Assembly: GCA_022813625.1 (NCBI GenBank)
Contig: JAKLMB010000040.1
Location: 124,001-188,000, forward strand
Direction: 5' to 3'
Length of the DNA stretch: 64,000 nucleotides
From: Aaosphaeria pasadenensis
Taxonomy: Eukaryota > Ascomycota > Dothideomycetes > Pleosporales
Position 1 is the stretch's first letter; each line of letters begins with the position of its first letter. The translations under genes were made by a program, and so were the position numbers. The notes beneath the pieces were generated by a model, which made no database searches, was not told where the DNA came from, and saw only the letters and a program-made list of their open reading frames with translations. Positions 9,807-22,069 of this stretch are shown one piece after another.

Positions 9807-12053
9807 TTTGACAGTGAGATAGTGACGTAGCAGGGAGGAAATATAAGAATTCAAACTGTATCAGTATTACAGTCTGGCTCCAGAGGCGTGTCTGAACTTT
9901 GGATGTCAGAAGACACTGATTGGTTGAATGGTCGACGATGAATGGGGAGATATCCTGCGTGAAGAAGGGAAGTCGAGAACGCTGTTTGCCGAATTCGCAA
10001 TTCAACTGGCCATAGTCACTGTTATGACTGTCTGAGTTTGTGACGAAGGGAGAGAGAAAAGTTGAGTTTGTCCACAAGACGGCCGATGAATGCGAAGAGA
10101 AGTTGCACTAGTTGCGCGTTGCCAGACGCACAGAAGGGATTGACAATGCAAGAATTTTGCGTACGAACTAAAGTGAAGGTTATGAATGCAACTGATTGAG
10201 ACGGCGACGTGCTAAAGTGTAGATCATTACAGACAGAGTATGCCTGCTGGCCTAGACAGTGGGGGGCAAACTGCACGAGACTGCACGATCGAGAGAGACG
10301 CGGGCGGGTTGGTGGGTTTAAGCAGCGTCAAGCGTGTAGTTCACCGCCTCAGGCAATAATAGGAACTTGGACGGTGGGCTTTCCTCGGGGCATGAAATTT
10401 GAACTAAAGTTCGGAACTGCAAATGGGGTACGAGGGTGGAGCAACTTGCGGTACAGTAAAGGGGATGCACGACGGTGGATATCTACCTAGGTAGGCGTGC
10501 GTGCGCGGGCGGCAGTGAGCATTTGAGCGACGTGAATAGAATTATATCAATAGTCCCTGACGTCGCACAGGAGGACAGAGGGATGATGTCGTTGCTCTTC
10601 ACATGTCAGATAAGGGTGCATCGCCCTCTTGGATCCCATTCTCATTGGGATGGGGGCTGTCTGGCATGCGCATTGCTCAGGCTTCTTGTGAGCTCCCTGT
10701 GACGAGCGATTCAGAGCAAAGAAGGGCGCAGGCATGTCGTTTGATTCGAGTGAGGGTTGCAGCCTCGTCTTTCGGCTGGCCACACCGCCCGCATGGCCCA
10801 GGCCATTGATCAAATCAAATCGCCTACCGACTTCGGCTTAGGAGTCACCTGTACAGACGCCGGGCATGCCCAAGCGCAACTCCCAAGCCTCCCAATGCTC
10901 AAGCCTCAAGGGTCTCGCATCGTGAACACCGTCGCGAGGGGTCTTGTTCGAATGGACAAAACGCCACACACGGCATGGGTCTTGGGCTCTGGAGAGAGGT
11001 TCTCAGAGAGGAAGCTGTCCAGCAACGCCACGGATAGTTGGAAATTCAGAAGCAGCACGGCGTGGCATGCGATTACTGTGTACTCCGTACAGAGCCCATG
11101 GGTGATCAATAGCAAACAGGCACAGGGATCTGTAAAGACAAGCGGAGACCTGAGTAAAAATTTGTGAAGACCGTGGTCGAACAACGCAGAATGGCGATCT
11201 CTCCAGCGACTGAGCAGGGCTGTTGAGGGTGAAGCGGGATGATGCGTGCAAGTAGTAACGTAGAGTTGAGCCTAGTTGGTTGAATCACGAAACAAACAGA
11301 AAGGATTAGTGGCCAACAGCGGTGGATCGTGGTGGTGAGTGTGTGGATGGTCCATGGATGAATGACAGGATGCCGGTGGATGTGTTTGTGTTTGTGTCTG
11401 TGTTGTTGGTTTTTGGTTGAGAGAAGGAGGTGGAGCGAGAAGCCACGAACTAAGAAGCGCGCCTGTGCCCGTCCACGGATTATTGATTGCATGGGAACTC
11501 GTCTTCACCCAATGACTGTCCAGTATCTATCACGGACTACTCGTTCCTCTCCACCAAAGTCCAAGAACTAATAATTAATTAATGCAATGCAGGCCAATAC
11601 GGGAAACTACTTTCGTTTCCTCTATGACTATGAGTCTATGAGTCTGTGAGTCTGTCTGTGTAGGAACAAGAAGAGTTTTGTGAACAGACAGGGTAACGCA
11701 ATAGGTATTCACTATTTGCGCCTCAAATAACCTAATTACGGCCATTACCACAATTGTACTCACTCGTATGCACCGCCATGTCTAACCCTACACATGTACT
11801 AGGTAGTATGTCCTACATACGGAGTACACATTTTACCTACCTCTTACTGGTCCGGAGTAGTACGTAGAGTTACTACTCCGTCCAAACTCATAAATCTTCA
11901 ACCTCGGAAGAGGATCTGCCCACCGGAAATGATTCCTCTTAACGGAGTATCGTTTCGACATGTATTCCAGAAGGTCACAACCGATTCATCCCTCTATACT
12001 ACATTTAGAACTCAGAAGTCCGTGACAATGCAATAGCCAATCCATCAATCGAT
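9807..12053. other. Intergenic region with ACGGAGTA motifs and a hairpin
   Basis: No gene recognised in 2.2 kb. Several short frames exist but have no protein-like character. TG-rich simple sequence lies at about 11374-11410 and CTATGAGT-type repeats at 11620-11660. The 8-mer ACGGAGTA or its complement appears at 11081, 11819, 11874 and 11942, and a perfect stem-loop at 11853-11880. Confidence 0.55.
11853..11880. repeat. Perfect 10-bp stem-loop containing CGGAGTA
   Basis: Arms CGGAGTAGTA (11853-11862) and TACTACTCCG (11871-11880) are exact reverse complements, separated by an 8-nt loop. It sits about 170 nt beyond the end of the hydrolase gene and may be a remnant of a short interspersed repeat or a transcript hairpin. 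Confidence 0.8.
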
Positions 12054-12966
12054 CTACTGGATGTCGTGATAGAACGCCAAAATCCTCCTCGCGACATCCT
12101 CCCAATCCTCCAAGCAGTGCCAATGTCCGATCCCCTCCAACACCTCCAACCTCTTCTCCTCCGTGGCCCCCATCTCCCCAAACATCCTCCTGCACCCCTC
12201 CAGCGGCGCAGACTTGTCCTCGCCGCCCGCCAAAATCAGCACCGGCACCTTGATCCCCTCGTAAGTCGGCCTCTTCGCATTGACGATGATGCGGCAGTTG
12301 GAGATGTAGCCCGCGGGGTCCTGCGCCAGCAGCAGCTCGCGGATCATCGCCCTCGCGACAGGTGACGCCTTCGCGCCCGTCGCTGCGCTGGGGATCGCGT
12401 TCGCCATGGCTTCCATCCCAGAGCTCTCGACCGTTTGTATGCGCTGGGCGAAGACGGGGCCCGCGGCGGGGGAGGGGTACACGGGGCCGATTAGTATGGC
12501 TGCTACGACGCGGTCGCTGCGCTCTGCGGCGAGGTTCGCGGCTACGATTCTGATATTGTGCACATTGTCAGATTCCTTTACTGTGATGTTTTCGAAAGAC
12601 GATTGAACACCCCTTCTATATGATCTACATGCTCTTACGTGACGCGAGGAGAACTTACCCGCCCATACTATGTCCCACAACCACCGCCTTGTCCACCTCC
12701 AGCGCGTCCAGTATGCCAATGACATCGCCCGACAGCGTCTCGATGCTCTGCTCGACGTACGTGTACGGCGAGCGTCCCGCGCCGGTCGTGTCGAAGAGAA
12801 TGCATCGGAAGTCGTGAGACTGCAGCCCCAACGCTACGGCGTGGTAGTAGTTCTGCGACGACCCGAGGCCGTGGTGGAATATGAAAGTCTCGCGCGGCGC
12901 GTTGCCGCTTGAGGGCTTGAGGTCACTGTAGTGGATGCGCTTGGATTCGAGCTGTAGGAAGGGCAT
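12054..12966 (-). CDS. Alpha/beta hydrolase
   Basis: Two exons, 12659-12966 and 12054-12549, with a 109-nt intron (12550-12658); 267 aa. The splice joins HSMGG to IVAAN in frame. Classic alpha/beta hydrolase features are visible: oxyanion motif HHGLG (31-35), nucleophile elbow GHSMGG with Ser100, acid Asp214 in GGEDKSAP, and a catalytic His in GIGHWH (His245). No signal peptide, so probably cytosolic. The size and layout resemble the 3-oxoadipate enol-lactonase / epoxide-hydrolase-like branch (a small ester or lactone hydrolase), but the substrate cannot be told from sequence. The cap domain is short (about residues 120-195). Confidence 0.92.
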
Positions 12967-13770
12967 CTTGGAGGTGTCTTTTTGAAATTGACCGGAAGGA
13001 TTGAATTAGGGGCTCTTGAGGATGAATTGGAGCTTCAATGACGCATTAGTCGAAGAGTTATGGTTGCCCTGATTCATATATGAAGTGTTTCTTAAATTAT
13101 ATTATGGAACCCTTCGGATCGGGTACTGCATTCACAGCGTGGTTGATGATGTCGGCGGGGTCCTTTCCCGCCTGCACCCATGGAAGACCCTTGTAAAGTG
13201 GGATGCCCCTGGCAGCGGCAATTCTTCAGTATCCGAAGGCCTCCTGCTATCAGGCACGGAGTAGTCAAGTACACAATACCATAATAGTACCACTCTTCTT
13301 CAATGAAGATAGGCACAGTGGATAGGGCAAGCTAAAAAAAAACAATTTCGTGGCAATCATATTCATACTAAGACGAGTGACATTATCAAATCAATCATAT
13401 CTCCCAACGCAAATCTACCAGTATGTAACCCTCTCGAATGCTCAGAAACAGTCATCGGGTTGTCCAAGTGGATCAACCACTTCAGTACGCCCATGTTCAT
13501 CTATATACAAATAGGTATGTACGGATCCAAATCCATAAACAGTCGCTTTAGCTCAGAGAAATGTACACAAGTATTTCGTTTCCCGCAGGGCGTCATGTCA
13601 TTCTGTAGCCTGACCCCATAACCCTGGAGTACACTGTAAACCCTCCTTAAATAAAGACCCAGGTGGTGTACAAGGCCATGGTATCAGTGACGTTTCCTGT
13701 TTTCCAATCATAGCAACTCCGTCCGTTAAGAAAATTCATTCACCCGGGGTATTCATTGATCCCTACGCTT
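12967..13770. other. Intergenic region between two minus-strand genes
   Basis: No gene recognised. It contains the promoter of the hydrolase gene and the 3' region of the histidine kinase gene. One ACGGAGTA motif is at 13256-13263. Confidence 0.6.
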
Positions 13771-16700
13771 TCAAGATTGCGACTTCAGATCGCCGTTGGT
13801 GCTGGTGTGTTCTACTTCCGATTTGACGCGCTGCGCAGTATTCATCCGTACTGAGCGTGGTCGTTCTGGCAAGTGTTCTTTGTGTGTTCCATTCGTCTCG
13901 ACGGCATCCTTGCGCTTGGGTGTCTCTTTGGATTCTTGTGGTAATCCGCCATTCGAATCTTTCCCTTGGTTGGCATTTGTTAAAGCTTCCTTCACCAGCT
14001 TGGTGGCCTCTTGTTGTAGGTTGGGCACATCGTCTTGTTCCTTAGACAGATATGACTCCAAGAGAGCCTTTAGCGTTTGCGCCCGTACAGGTTTCGCCAG
14101 ATAGTTGTTCATGCCAGATTCCAGGCATTTTTCGCGATCACCTGCAATAGCACTGGCAGTCATTGCGATGATCAAGATATTGCGGATCGTTGGGTCGCTA
14201 TGCTTCCGGATCAGTTGTGTAGCTATCGTGTATTAGCTCGGTTTCTGCATCTATTATGAATGAAAGATTACCCACCTTTATAACCGTCACAGTGCGGCAT
14301 CTGTACATCCATAAGGATCTGTGCTACGAGTCAGCTAATACTCAAAGAACCTCAAAACGGCTCAAGTTCGTACCAAATGGAAAGGCCGGCCATTCTGAAC
14401 GGCTCGCTCGAGTGCCTCGATGGTCTTGTATCCGTCCAGATATGCATCGCACTTGAATCCGAGTTTCTGGACGAAACTTATTGCGATTCTCTGGTTGATA
14501 AGATTGTCCTCTGCAATGCAAACACGAAGTTCATTTCGAGGGATGGTGGTTAGGTCAATGCATGCGCCCGATGATGCGTCATGTCCATTGTTCTCTTGGT
14601 TCGAAAATTTGGCCATGAGGTCAGGTTCCCTTGACAGCTTGTGTCTGTTGGCAGCTTCTGCCTGTGGGACCTTTTCAAATCGCAGGGAGAAAGACACATT
14701 GGTACCCACACCCGGCGTGCTTTCGAGCCATATCTTTCCTTTCATGACGTTCTCGATCAATGCTTTGCAGATGCTTAGACCCAGGCCAGTGCCACCATAA
14801 GAGCGACTACTGCTCGATTCGATCTGGCTGAATGGCAGGAAAAGCTTCTTTTTCTGCTCGTCTGGGATGCCAATACCCGTGTCGATGACACTGCACGTGA
14901 CATCTATCCAGTTGGCGCTTTCCTTATCCACCACAGCTCGTACAGTAACGGATCCTTTGGGTGTGAACTTGTAGCTGTTGGAGAGCAAATTCATAAGAAT
15001 CTGGTGTAGACGCACAGGGTCTCCCATGACCAAGAGCTCCGGATCAAGTTCAAGTTGCTCAACAGTCTTCAATCCTCGTTCTGCATTGGTATATGCTAAT
15101 GCACGGACGACCTCGGTTATTGTCTCGTTTAACGATAGAGGCATCGAGATTACGCTCATTTTCCCAGCTTCGAGCTTAGAATAATCAAGTAGATCATTGA
15201 TGATGCTAAGGAGCGTATCGGCGCAGACCCGAATGCTGTCAGCGTAGCCAGCCTGTTCCTGATTGAGTGTACTGGCTTTGAGCAGTTCGGACATTCCTAT
15301 AACTCCATTCAAGGGGGTCCGCAGTTCGTGGGATACATTGGCTAAGAACAGCGATTTTGCTTTGGCGGCCTCTTCTTTAAGCTTCATGATACGAACAGCG
15401 TTGGCTTCCGCTTCCTTGGCCTTGATCTCCGCCGCTCTTGCCTGGGCAAGCGCTCGCCTCTGAACCTCCAGCATGGCTTCATTGCTGGCAGAAACCTTCT
15501 GTACTTCTTTGAACAATAAAGCATTCGCGAGAGAGATCGAGATCTGGTTGACAAGAAGTCGAAGCACATTTGTGTTCCTCTCGGTGAACGAGTACGGCTC
15601 TCCTTCTAGATAGATAGACCCTATCACGCGCTCTGAATGCAAAATGGGAAGACAAATAACAGCTTTGCCGCCCGGGTTTTGCTCCAAGTACGCCTCAGAC
15701 ACGTTGGAGAATCTTTCATCCTCGAGCAGATTTTGTACAAAGACGAGTTCACGGAACCGTAGCACATAGAGAGTTACTTGTCGAGCAAGGATGTCGTCTA
15801 CCGTGTCGAGCGGTTGACCTCCGGGAAAAGAAGTGGTTCCGGTAGGATAGGACCCATTGGGATCGTTGGTACTCACACAGGCAATGGTCCAATCGATCTG
15901 GCTGTCTTCGATGACAATTCCTACCAGAGAGCCCCCTGTGCTTTCCAAGATAATCTCAGCCATCTTAGCGAGTAGTTTCTCAACCTTGAGCTCGCTAGAT
16001 AGAATCTGGCTCGACTCAAGGATTGAACTTAGATCCAGCATATCAAGTCCCACTGCAGACAACCCAGTTTGAAGATCTTGTGGATTTTCGCCCTTCTTGT
16101 TGAATGCCTGAGCCGACTCTGGGGATATCCATGCTGTGGTTCGATCTACAGCTGTCTCAAGACCACCTCGGAGCTCAACCTCTTGATCTTCATTCTGCTC
16201 AAGTCTGTAGCTGGTATTGTTGGTGTCGATGACATTGGTTTGGCAGGAAGCGTCCGAGGTACTGAGAGATGTAGTTCCACGGAGAAGCCATTCGTACTTT
16301 GCGGTAAGGTGATTTGCCTTGCCGTATGCGGACATTCTCCTGTACGTTGACATGCAATCCTTAAGAGCATGACGAGCCGATCGGGTGGCCTTTTTGCGAA
16401 TCATAAATTCTGCGTACATTTCGAACGAATAGGCTTCGTCTAGGGTCATGTGGAAAATTTCGTTGTGATCCATTGCCACCTGTATTGATCAGTAATGAGC
16501 TCGTAAAAGGTCAGATGGATAATTACTCACCTCATATAGATTGAGCGCCGTATGAGGATCGCCAGTGATATCTGCTAGCATCGCATTGAGCAAACTCATC
16601 CATCCTGTGTAATTGACGTCGGTGACAGTACAACAAGCCTCCATTTTCTGTAGGGTCCAGCGTACGTACTCTAGGTACGGTTCTCTTTTAGGGTGATTTG

Positions 16701-19700
16701 GTTCGTCTCGAAGTACTCCCATGTAAGCAAGAGAAAGATAGTAGTAGCTGGAATAGACCAGTCGTTGGACCCAAAGGCTTTCTATCATAGGTCCCAACAT
16801 CTCGCCCAACTCGATTGCAGCCTGGTAATGCCCATAGAGCACTAGTATGGGTAGTTTGAAGGCTAGATAGAAGGTCTTAGGTCGCTTCGGAGTGCTTGAT
16901 GACTTCTCCAAGTATTCTACGTAGGAAGACGGGTCGTGGTCCAAATCAGAAAAGACTAACGAGGGATCGTGTACGTTGGTCTTGCCCTGCAAGGCTCGGG
17001 CATACTGCTTTACGCCATTGAGCATGACGCCACCACGCATATCCAGCTTCCAATCTTTAAATTCAAGGGGTGCATCGTCTATCCAGGCCTCTAGCTCAGC
17101 GGCATCATGTGATGCCATTTGCTTGAAGTGGGCAACAACGCCCAGGTTTAAGAGGCTAAGGATACGGTCACCCGATTGCACCGATGCATCCATTGCTAGG
17201 CTGAGACCAGGGATGAGATCAGGAAGGGGCCCCTCCAGATGACCGATGAACAGCGTTGCGAGTGTTTGGGCTCGGCCGTAAGTGTAATGGTCATTAGGAA
17301 ACTTGTCGCAGAGTTGCTTTCCTATCGCATTTATTTCGACAGCGGCCTGAATCATGTTGAAGCGACCTCCAGCGATCGTAGCAAGGTTTACATAGCCCAG
17401 CGCAGCCTGTGAGACAGTACCTCGATCCAGGTTCAATCGGACAATCGCTAACGCTGCTTGGAAAAATAGCAGACTGTTGCTCCAGAAGGCAGCGGAGAGC
17501 AGCTCGGCGTGGATGGGCCCTATTGTCAATAAATTGCGATCTTCTGACACAGGCCTCGAGACGAGTTCATGCTTGTCTATGTTCTGCAGACGCGACCATA
17601 TCTCTCGGAACTCTGCATCGCATTGCTCCCAAGTAGTGGGTGGAACAGGGCATCCCAAAAGTGACAAGCAGTCCCGTAGAGCTTGAAAGGCACCGTAAGC
17701 ATCGCCCCGGATAGCGAGAACCCGTGATTGTAAGATAAAAGAGCTAGCCATGTCAACTGGGTCTCTCGCCTTCTGGAATGTTGTACGGATCAAAGCCAAG
17801 GCTTCTTCATGCATCCCTTGATGCCAATAGCACTCAGCAGAGCGTACAAAAAGCTGAAGAGTTTCCTGATAGTTCACATCAGGTTTGCTCTCGTCCCATG
17901 GATCATCTTGTAAGAGGAGCAAGCAATGGGCGTAGTAGAAGATTCCAGTGGAGCGAGCACCGGACTCACATGCACTTTCCGCAGCTTGGTAGAGGACGTC
18001 GCGGAAAACCGCTCTATTGGGCTCCCTCAATTTTATGAGATCGACCGCCAGACATATGTGACGACTTCTCAGATAGAGGGACTTTGAGCCAAGATCATCG
18101 TCCTGTATGTCTTCATTCGCAAGTAGGGTCTTTGCAATTACGTAGTGCATGAGCTTTGTATCCCACTGCTGTTCGATCAAATCCGAGGCGGCTGATAGGT
18201 ACCTGTCGTGACTGAAGCGGAATCGGTCTTCGTCATCGGCTGGTTGCAGAATGTAGGCACCCAGAGCTGAATTCAGTGCATGGACTATGTCCTCTCGTTT
18301 GTTCAGTAACGGCAGACCGGCCAAATCTCCTGTGAAGTCCTGGGCAATCAAGACCTTCCCCAAAAGTTTGTAGGATATAGAGCAACTAATGAGCGATGCC
18401 CAGGCGATCATTTTTTGGGTGTGATCAGGGAGTTCCTGAACACGTTTGGCTATGAAATCATTGCCTAAAGATGCGCCATATTGAGGGTTTTCGAACGTTT
18501 CGAACACTTTGTCGATGTCGAACTGCCACGCATTTCCCTGCCAGGAATAATAGACGCATTGTTTCCGGTGACAAGTATCAAGGATTTCTCTGATGTAGAA
18601 CGGATTGCCTCTGCTCTTCTCCTGTATGATAGCGACCAGAGGTACAATGTAGTCCAAATTTTGATGCAAAGTCTCTGCAACGTACTCAGCGGTCTCGTGT
18701 TCCTTGAAAGGCTCGAGTGTAATCTTAGTTGCTATTGGAAGCAGATGTCGTAGTTCACGGGATAGAGAGTCTTCTTCGCGATAAGTGATGATGAGCAGTA
18801 TACCTATTTTGGCCGAAATGATGTGTTGAATGAGCTCGGCTGACTCCGGGTCCGCAAATTGTACATCTTCAAGAGTCCAAATGCATAACTTATGCATGGC
18901 TAGGAAGCGCAGAACGTCGACAAAGACGTTGACGAAGCGGGAGGATTTGGAAGCCCCTCCACTCCTCAACCACGATTCTGCTGTGTGGGAGGATGATCCG
19001 CAGTGCACAGCAGGGGAAGATCCCTGGCGAGGGCATTGAAGCGAGTCCGTCTCATGCTGGACCGCTCCATGGCCGCCAGTCGATAGTAACCATTCTGGAA
19101 GGTCAAGATAACGACGAAGAATGGCCCACATTCCAGAATTCTTCAGGTAGTTTCTCAAATTATTGTGGAAATCAGTCGTCACGTCGGCCTCGGAGAAGAT
19201 CTGGCGAAATAGAGATGACATGAGTCGGAGTATGGGCTCGAAGGGAGCCTTGCGTGTTGGATCAAATCTCGAGGACGCAAAGTAACCTTGACTCCGAGCA
19301 ATCGTCTGTATGCTTTGGACTAGTCGAGTCTTCCCTAACCCCGTAGGTCCACCAACCGCCACAACTTCGCATCGTGTCCTTCTTCTCAGTCTTGAAGCCC
19401 CGGATACAGAGCGAAGAATTGAACCAGCATCTGAGCTAACCGTTTGGTTGGATCGCGATAGTGTCAAGGAGCTGTCAATGCTGTTGCTCGAGGCTCGGTT
19501 GCCTACTGATAGTGTTGCTCGGCCATCATGGCTCTCGTCTATAGTTGACGCATCGGATCGTGTTATGCTATCTTGCGATCGCTGGAAATTCGGTGACGCA
19601 GAGTCTAGTAACACCGGACGGGATGAGGAAACGCTGTTCAGCCTACTAGTAGAGCCTCTTGAGCTCGTGCTATCGGATATGATATCGTCCAGCTGATTTG

Positions 19701-21201
19701 TGTCCATCCGAGGGTCAGAGTAGGACGAATTCGAGCTAATACTCGCTAGGCCTTTGATGAGATGAGGTGCTCGACGCCTGCGACGAGCGAGGCGCTCAAT
19801 AGCATCAATGATGACCTTACGCTCGCGCTGGCGTCCAATCTGTCTGATTGGGAGATTGAAGAAACAATTGACGTCCTGCGTTCCAACCTGAAAGGCTTTC
19901 AAGCCATCGCAATCTCCTTCGGACAACAGCTCCCGAACTCGCGTGAGATCATGCTTCAGACCGGCCGTGGAATGATATCTCTCTTCAATATTCTTTTGCG
20001 TCATGCGTTGGATTATAAGCGACAATGGTTCGGGGATATCTAGGCGTTTTGAGGTGATTGGAGGAATGCGCTTGCTCAGTACATTTTGCATGACATCGAG
20101 AGGAGTATTTCCAGTGAAGGGCAGCTCCCCGCAGAGCATCGAATAGAAAAGAATGCCCAAGCTGTAGATATCAGTACGGGTGTCTGGTTCGGCTGGCAAG
20201 CGACCAGTCTGCTCGGGAGCAATGAAGGCCAATTTCGATTCTATGCCAACCTCCTTGCTGATCGTGCTCCAACCTGCTGAAGTAAGACTGTTCTCAAATG
20301 ATCTCGCGCCACTGCCAAAGTTGATCATCCGAACAGCTCCGGACTCGGCAAAATGGAAGGCATCTCCCCTCAGCTCTCCGTGTACGAGTTGGTGTCCATG
20401 ATGTAGAATTTCGAGACACTCTGTTGAACCAACGGCGAAGTCGAGAAACTTGAGCAAAGGAACTCCTCCTGTCGGCTCCAATGCAGTTGACTCCCAGACA
20501 TTTCCCTGGTGTACCATGTTGTAGGTATTCGGACCGAATGAAACAATATCACGAAGATAGTCGGGACCGGGCGCTTCGAATATGCTGGCCACTACCGGCT
20601 CGCTCTGTCCATGTTTATGAGGTAATCTGATGAACTCGATGGGTCGGACGAAGTGACGGCATTCGGGATCGGATTCTTTCACAACGCGCTACTATCGTCA
20701 GTGGCTTTGTATCATAATTTCTCCATGTAGCACTAACCTTGTTGATCTGGTATTCCCTTTCCAGACGCAGGACGTGTGTAGAGATACGACATACTACGCT
20801 AAATTCCTTCGGAGCGTCCTTGATAGCGGTGTGAGCGGAGTGGGTGGTTTTCGTAGTAGCTGCGCTGGCATCGCTTCCATTCGATTTATGGCTTCGCGAA
20901 AGATTGGGACGGACCGAGTCGGGCGATTGCGATGAAATGGAATTCACGGTGCTGCGACCGCGTGAAACAGGCCTGTCATGCTGGGCCCTATGGTGGCCAA
21001 AGAAGTGCCAGTTATCGTAGGACTTGTTGTAGCGTTAGTTGACATATACCATACCATAGCTGTATAGCTTCAGTATCAAGAACTCACAGAGTGAAAGGGC
21101 TCAATATCAGTATCCCATATATAATCCGTAAGCTCCTGCAGGCGCGAAAAGACCTGTTGGAAGCGGGCACGTTGCCCCTGGTCTGGTTCGGCGGTGACCA
21201 T
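13771..21201 (-). CDS. Group X hybrid histidine kinase with N-terminal kinase-like domain
   Basis: Stress or redox-sensing phosphorelay kinase of the S. pombe Mak2/Mak3 and C. albicans Chk1 type. Six exons: 21088-21201, 20738-21022, 16531-20688, 14374-16479, 14276-14318 and 13771-14222; introns are 65, 49, 51, 55 and 53 nt; 2385 aa. Order: a Ser/Thr-kinase-like domain (about 170-400) in which HRD is replaced by HGELRGD and DFG by NFG, so probably a pseudokinase; an AAA-type ATPase with P-loop GPTGLGKT (about 580); a long helical repeat region; GAF (about 1670-1845); HisKA with phospho-acceptor His in SHELRTPLNG (about 1903); HATPase with DTGIGIP and GGTGLGLS; receiver domain with acidic AED, phospho-acceptor Asp in ILMDVQMP (about 2225, in the 43-nt exon) and Lys in AKPV. 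The start at 21201 is the first usable ATG; an out-of-frame coding-like stretch lies upstream (see findings). Confidence 0.93.
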
Positions 21202-22069
21202 TATGCCTTGAGCTTGCCACTGCTCTTATATTCAACTCATGGTTCCCTGCGGGGCTTCGGAGTAATGCGCTTCAGCTTGGAGTTGAAATCTATGAGGGTG
21301 ATGTTGGGGCGGCAGGCATAGTCGACGGCGGTGAAGAGCCTGTGATCTGATTTATGAGGTGGAAAGGTGGCGGGAGTGGGCGGCGTGGTTGGTGAGGGGA
21401 AGTTTGAAGGGAAGGTGAATGGTATGTTTCCCAGGGTCTCTTGAGATGGATGGATGCAAATGATGGGCCACCGTGCGCTGGAGGGAGTGCTGACTGATCT
21501 GGATTGCCTAACTAACTCAATTTACCTGGTGAGCGCCTCATCTTGCTGCCACAGATTAACCTGACTAGGTACGTACGAATGTTGTTCAATGAAGCCCCAC
21601 CAAGGCTACGCTTGATCCATTTGCGGCTAAGATCCGCACCGTCCAAACGACATCACTACCTGGGCTGGCTGGCCGACTGAGCTAAACCTACCTATTACCA
21701 GCCTGCCAGGACAACTTCAACATCTGGTGTTTGTATAGATACGATTTTCAATTGTTCCTGACCCCGCCGTGATAGTCCAGAAACACCGAAGAAAACCACC
21801 ACCACCCCATCACACATCCTACAACTACGTCCCCCGGTCCATACATGTTTCTATCCCGTCCCGCTGAGCCTACGCAACCTTGATACCATACCTGGCCTCC
21901 GGAGGCCCGTCGAGCGCTGCCCCTCGCTGTCTCCGAACCCTTTCAGCTGCAGGAACCCGCAACATCGTGGCAATTAGGATCTGACCTAAGCGGAGGCGCA
22001 GGAGAGTAGTTCCCTGGGTAGCACGTCGTTGGGAACATACAAAAGGCTTTCGATTTCCAATGCCACACG
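21202..22069. other. Divergent region with open N-terminal-like segment
   Basis: Between the histidine kinase and the ankyrin-DIL gene. On the minus strand, 21240-21521 is open for 94 codons and reads like protein (Pro/Thr-rich, then FTAVDYACRPNITLIDFN), but it has no ATG and runs into a TGA just before the kinase start. The remainder is promoter-like. Confidence 0.6.
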
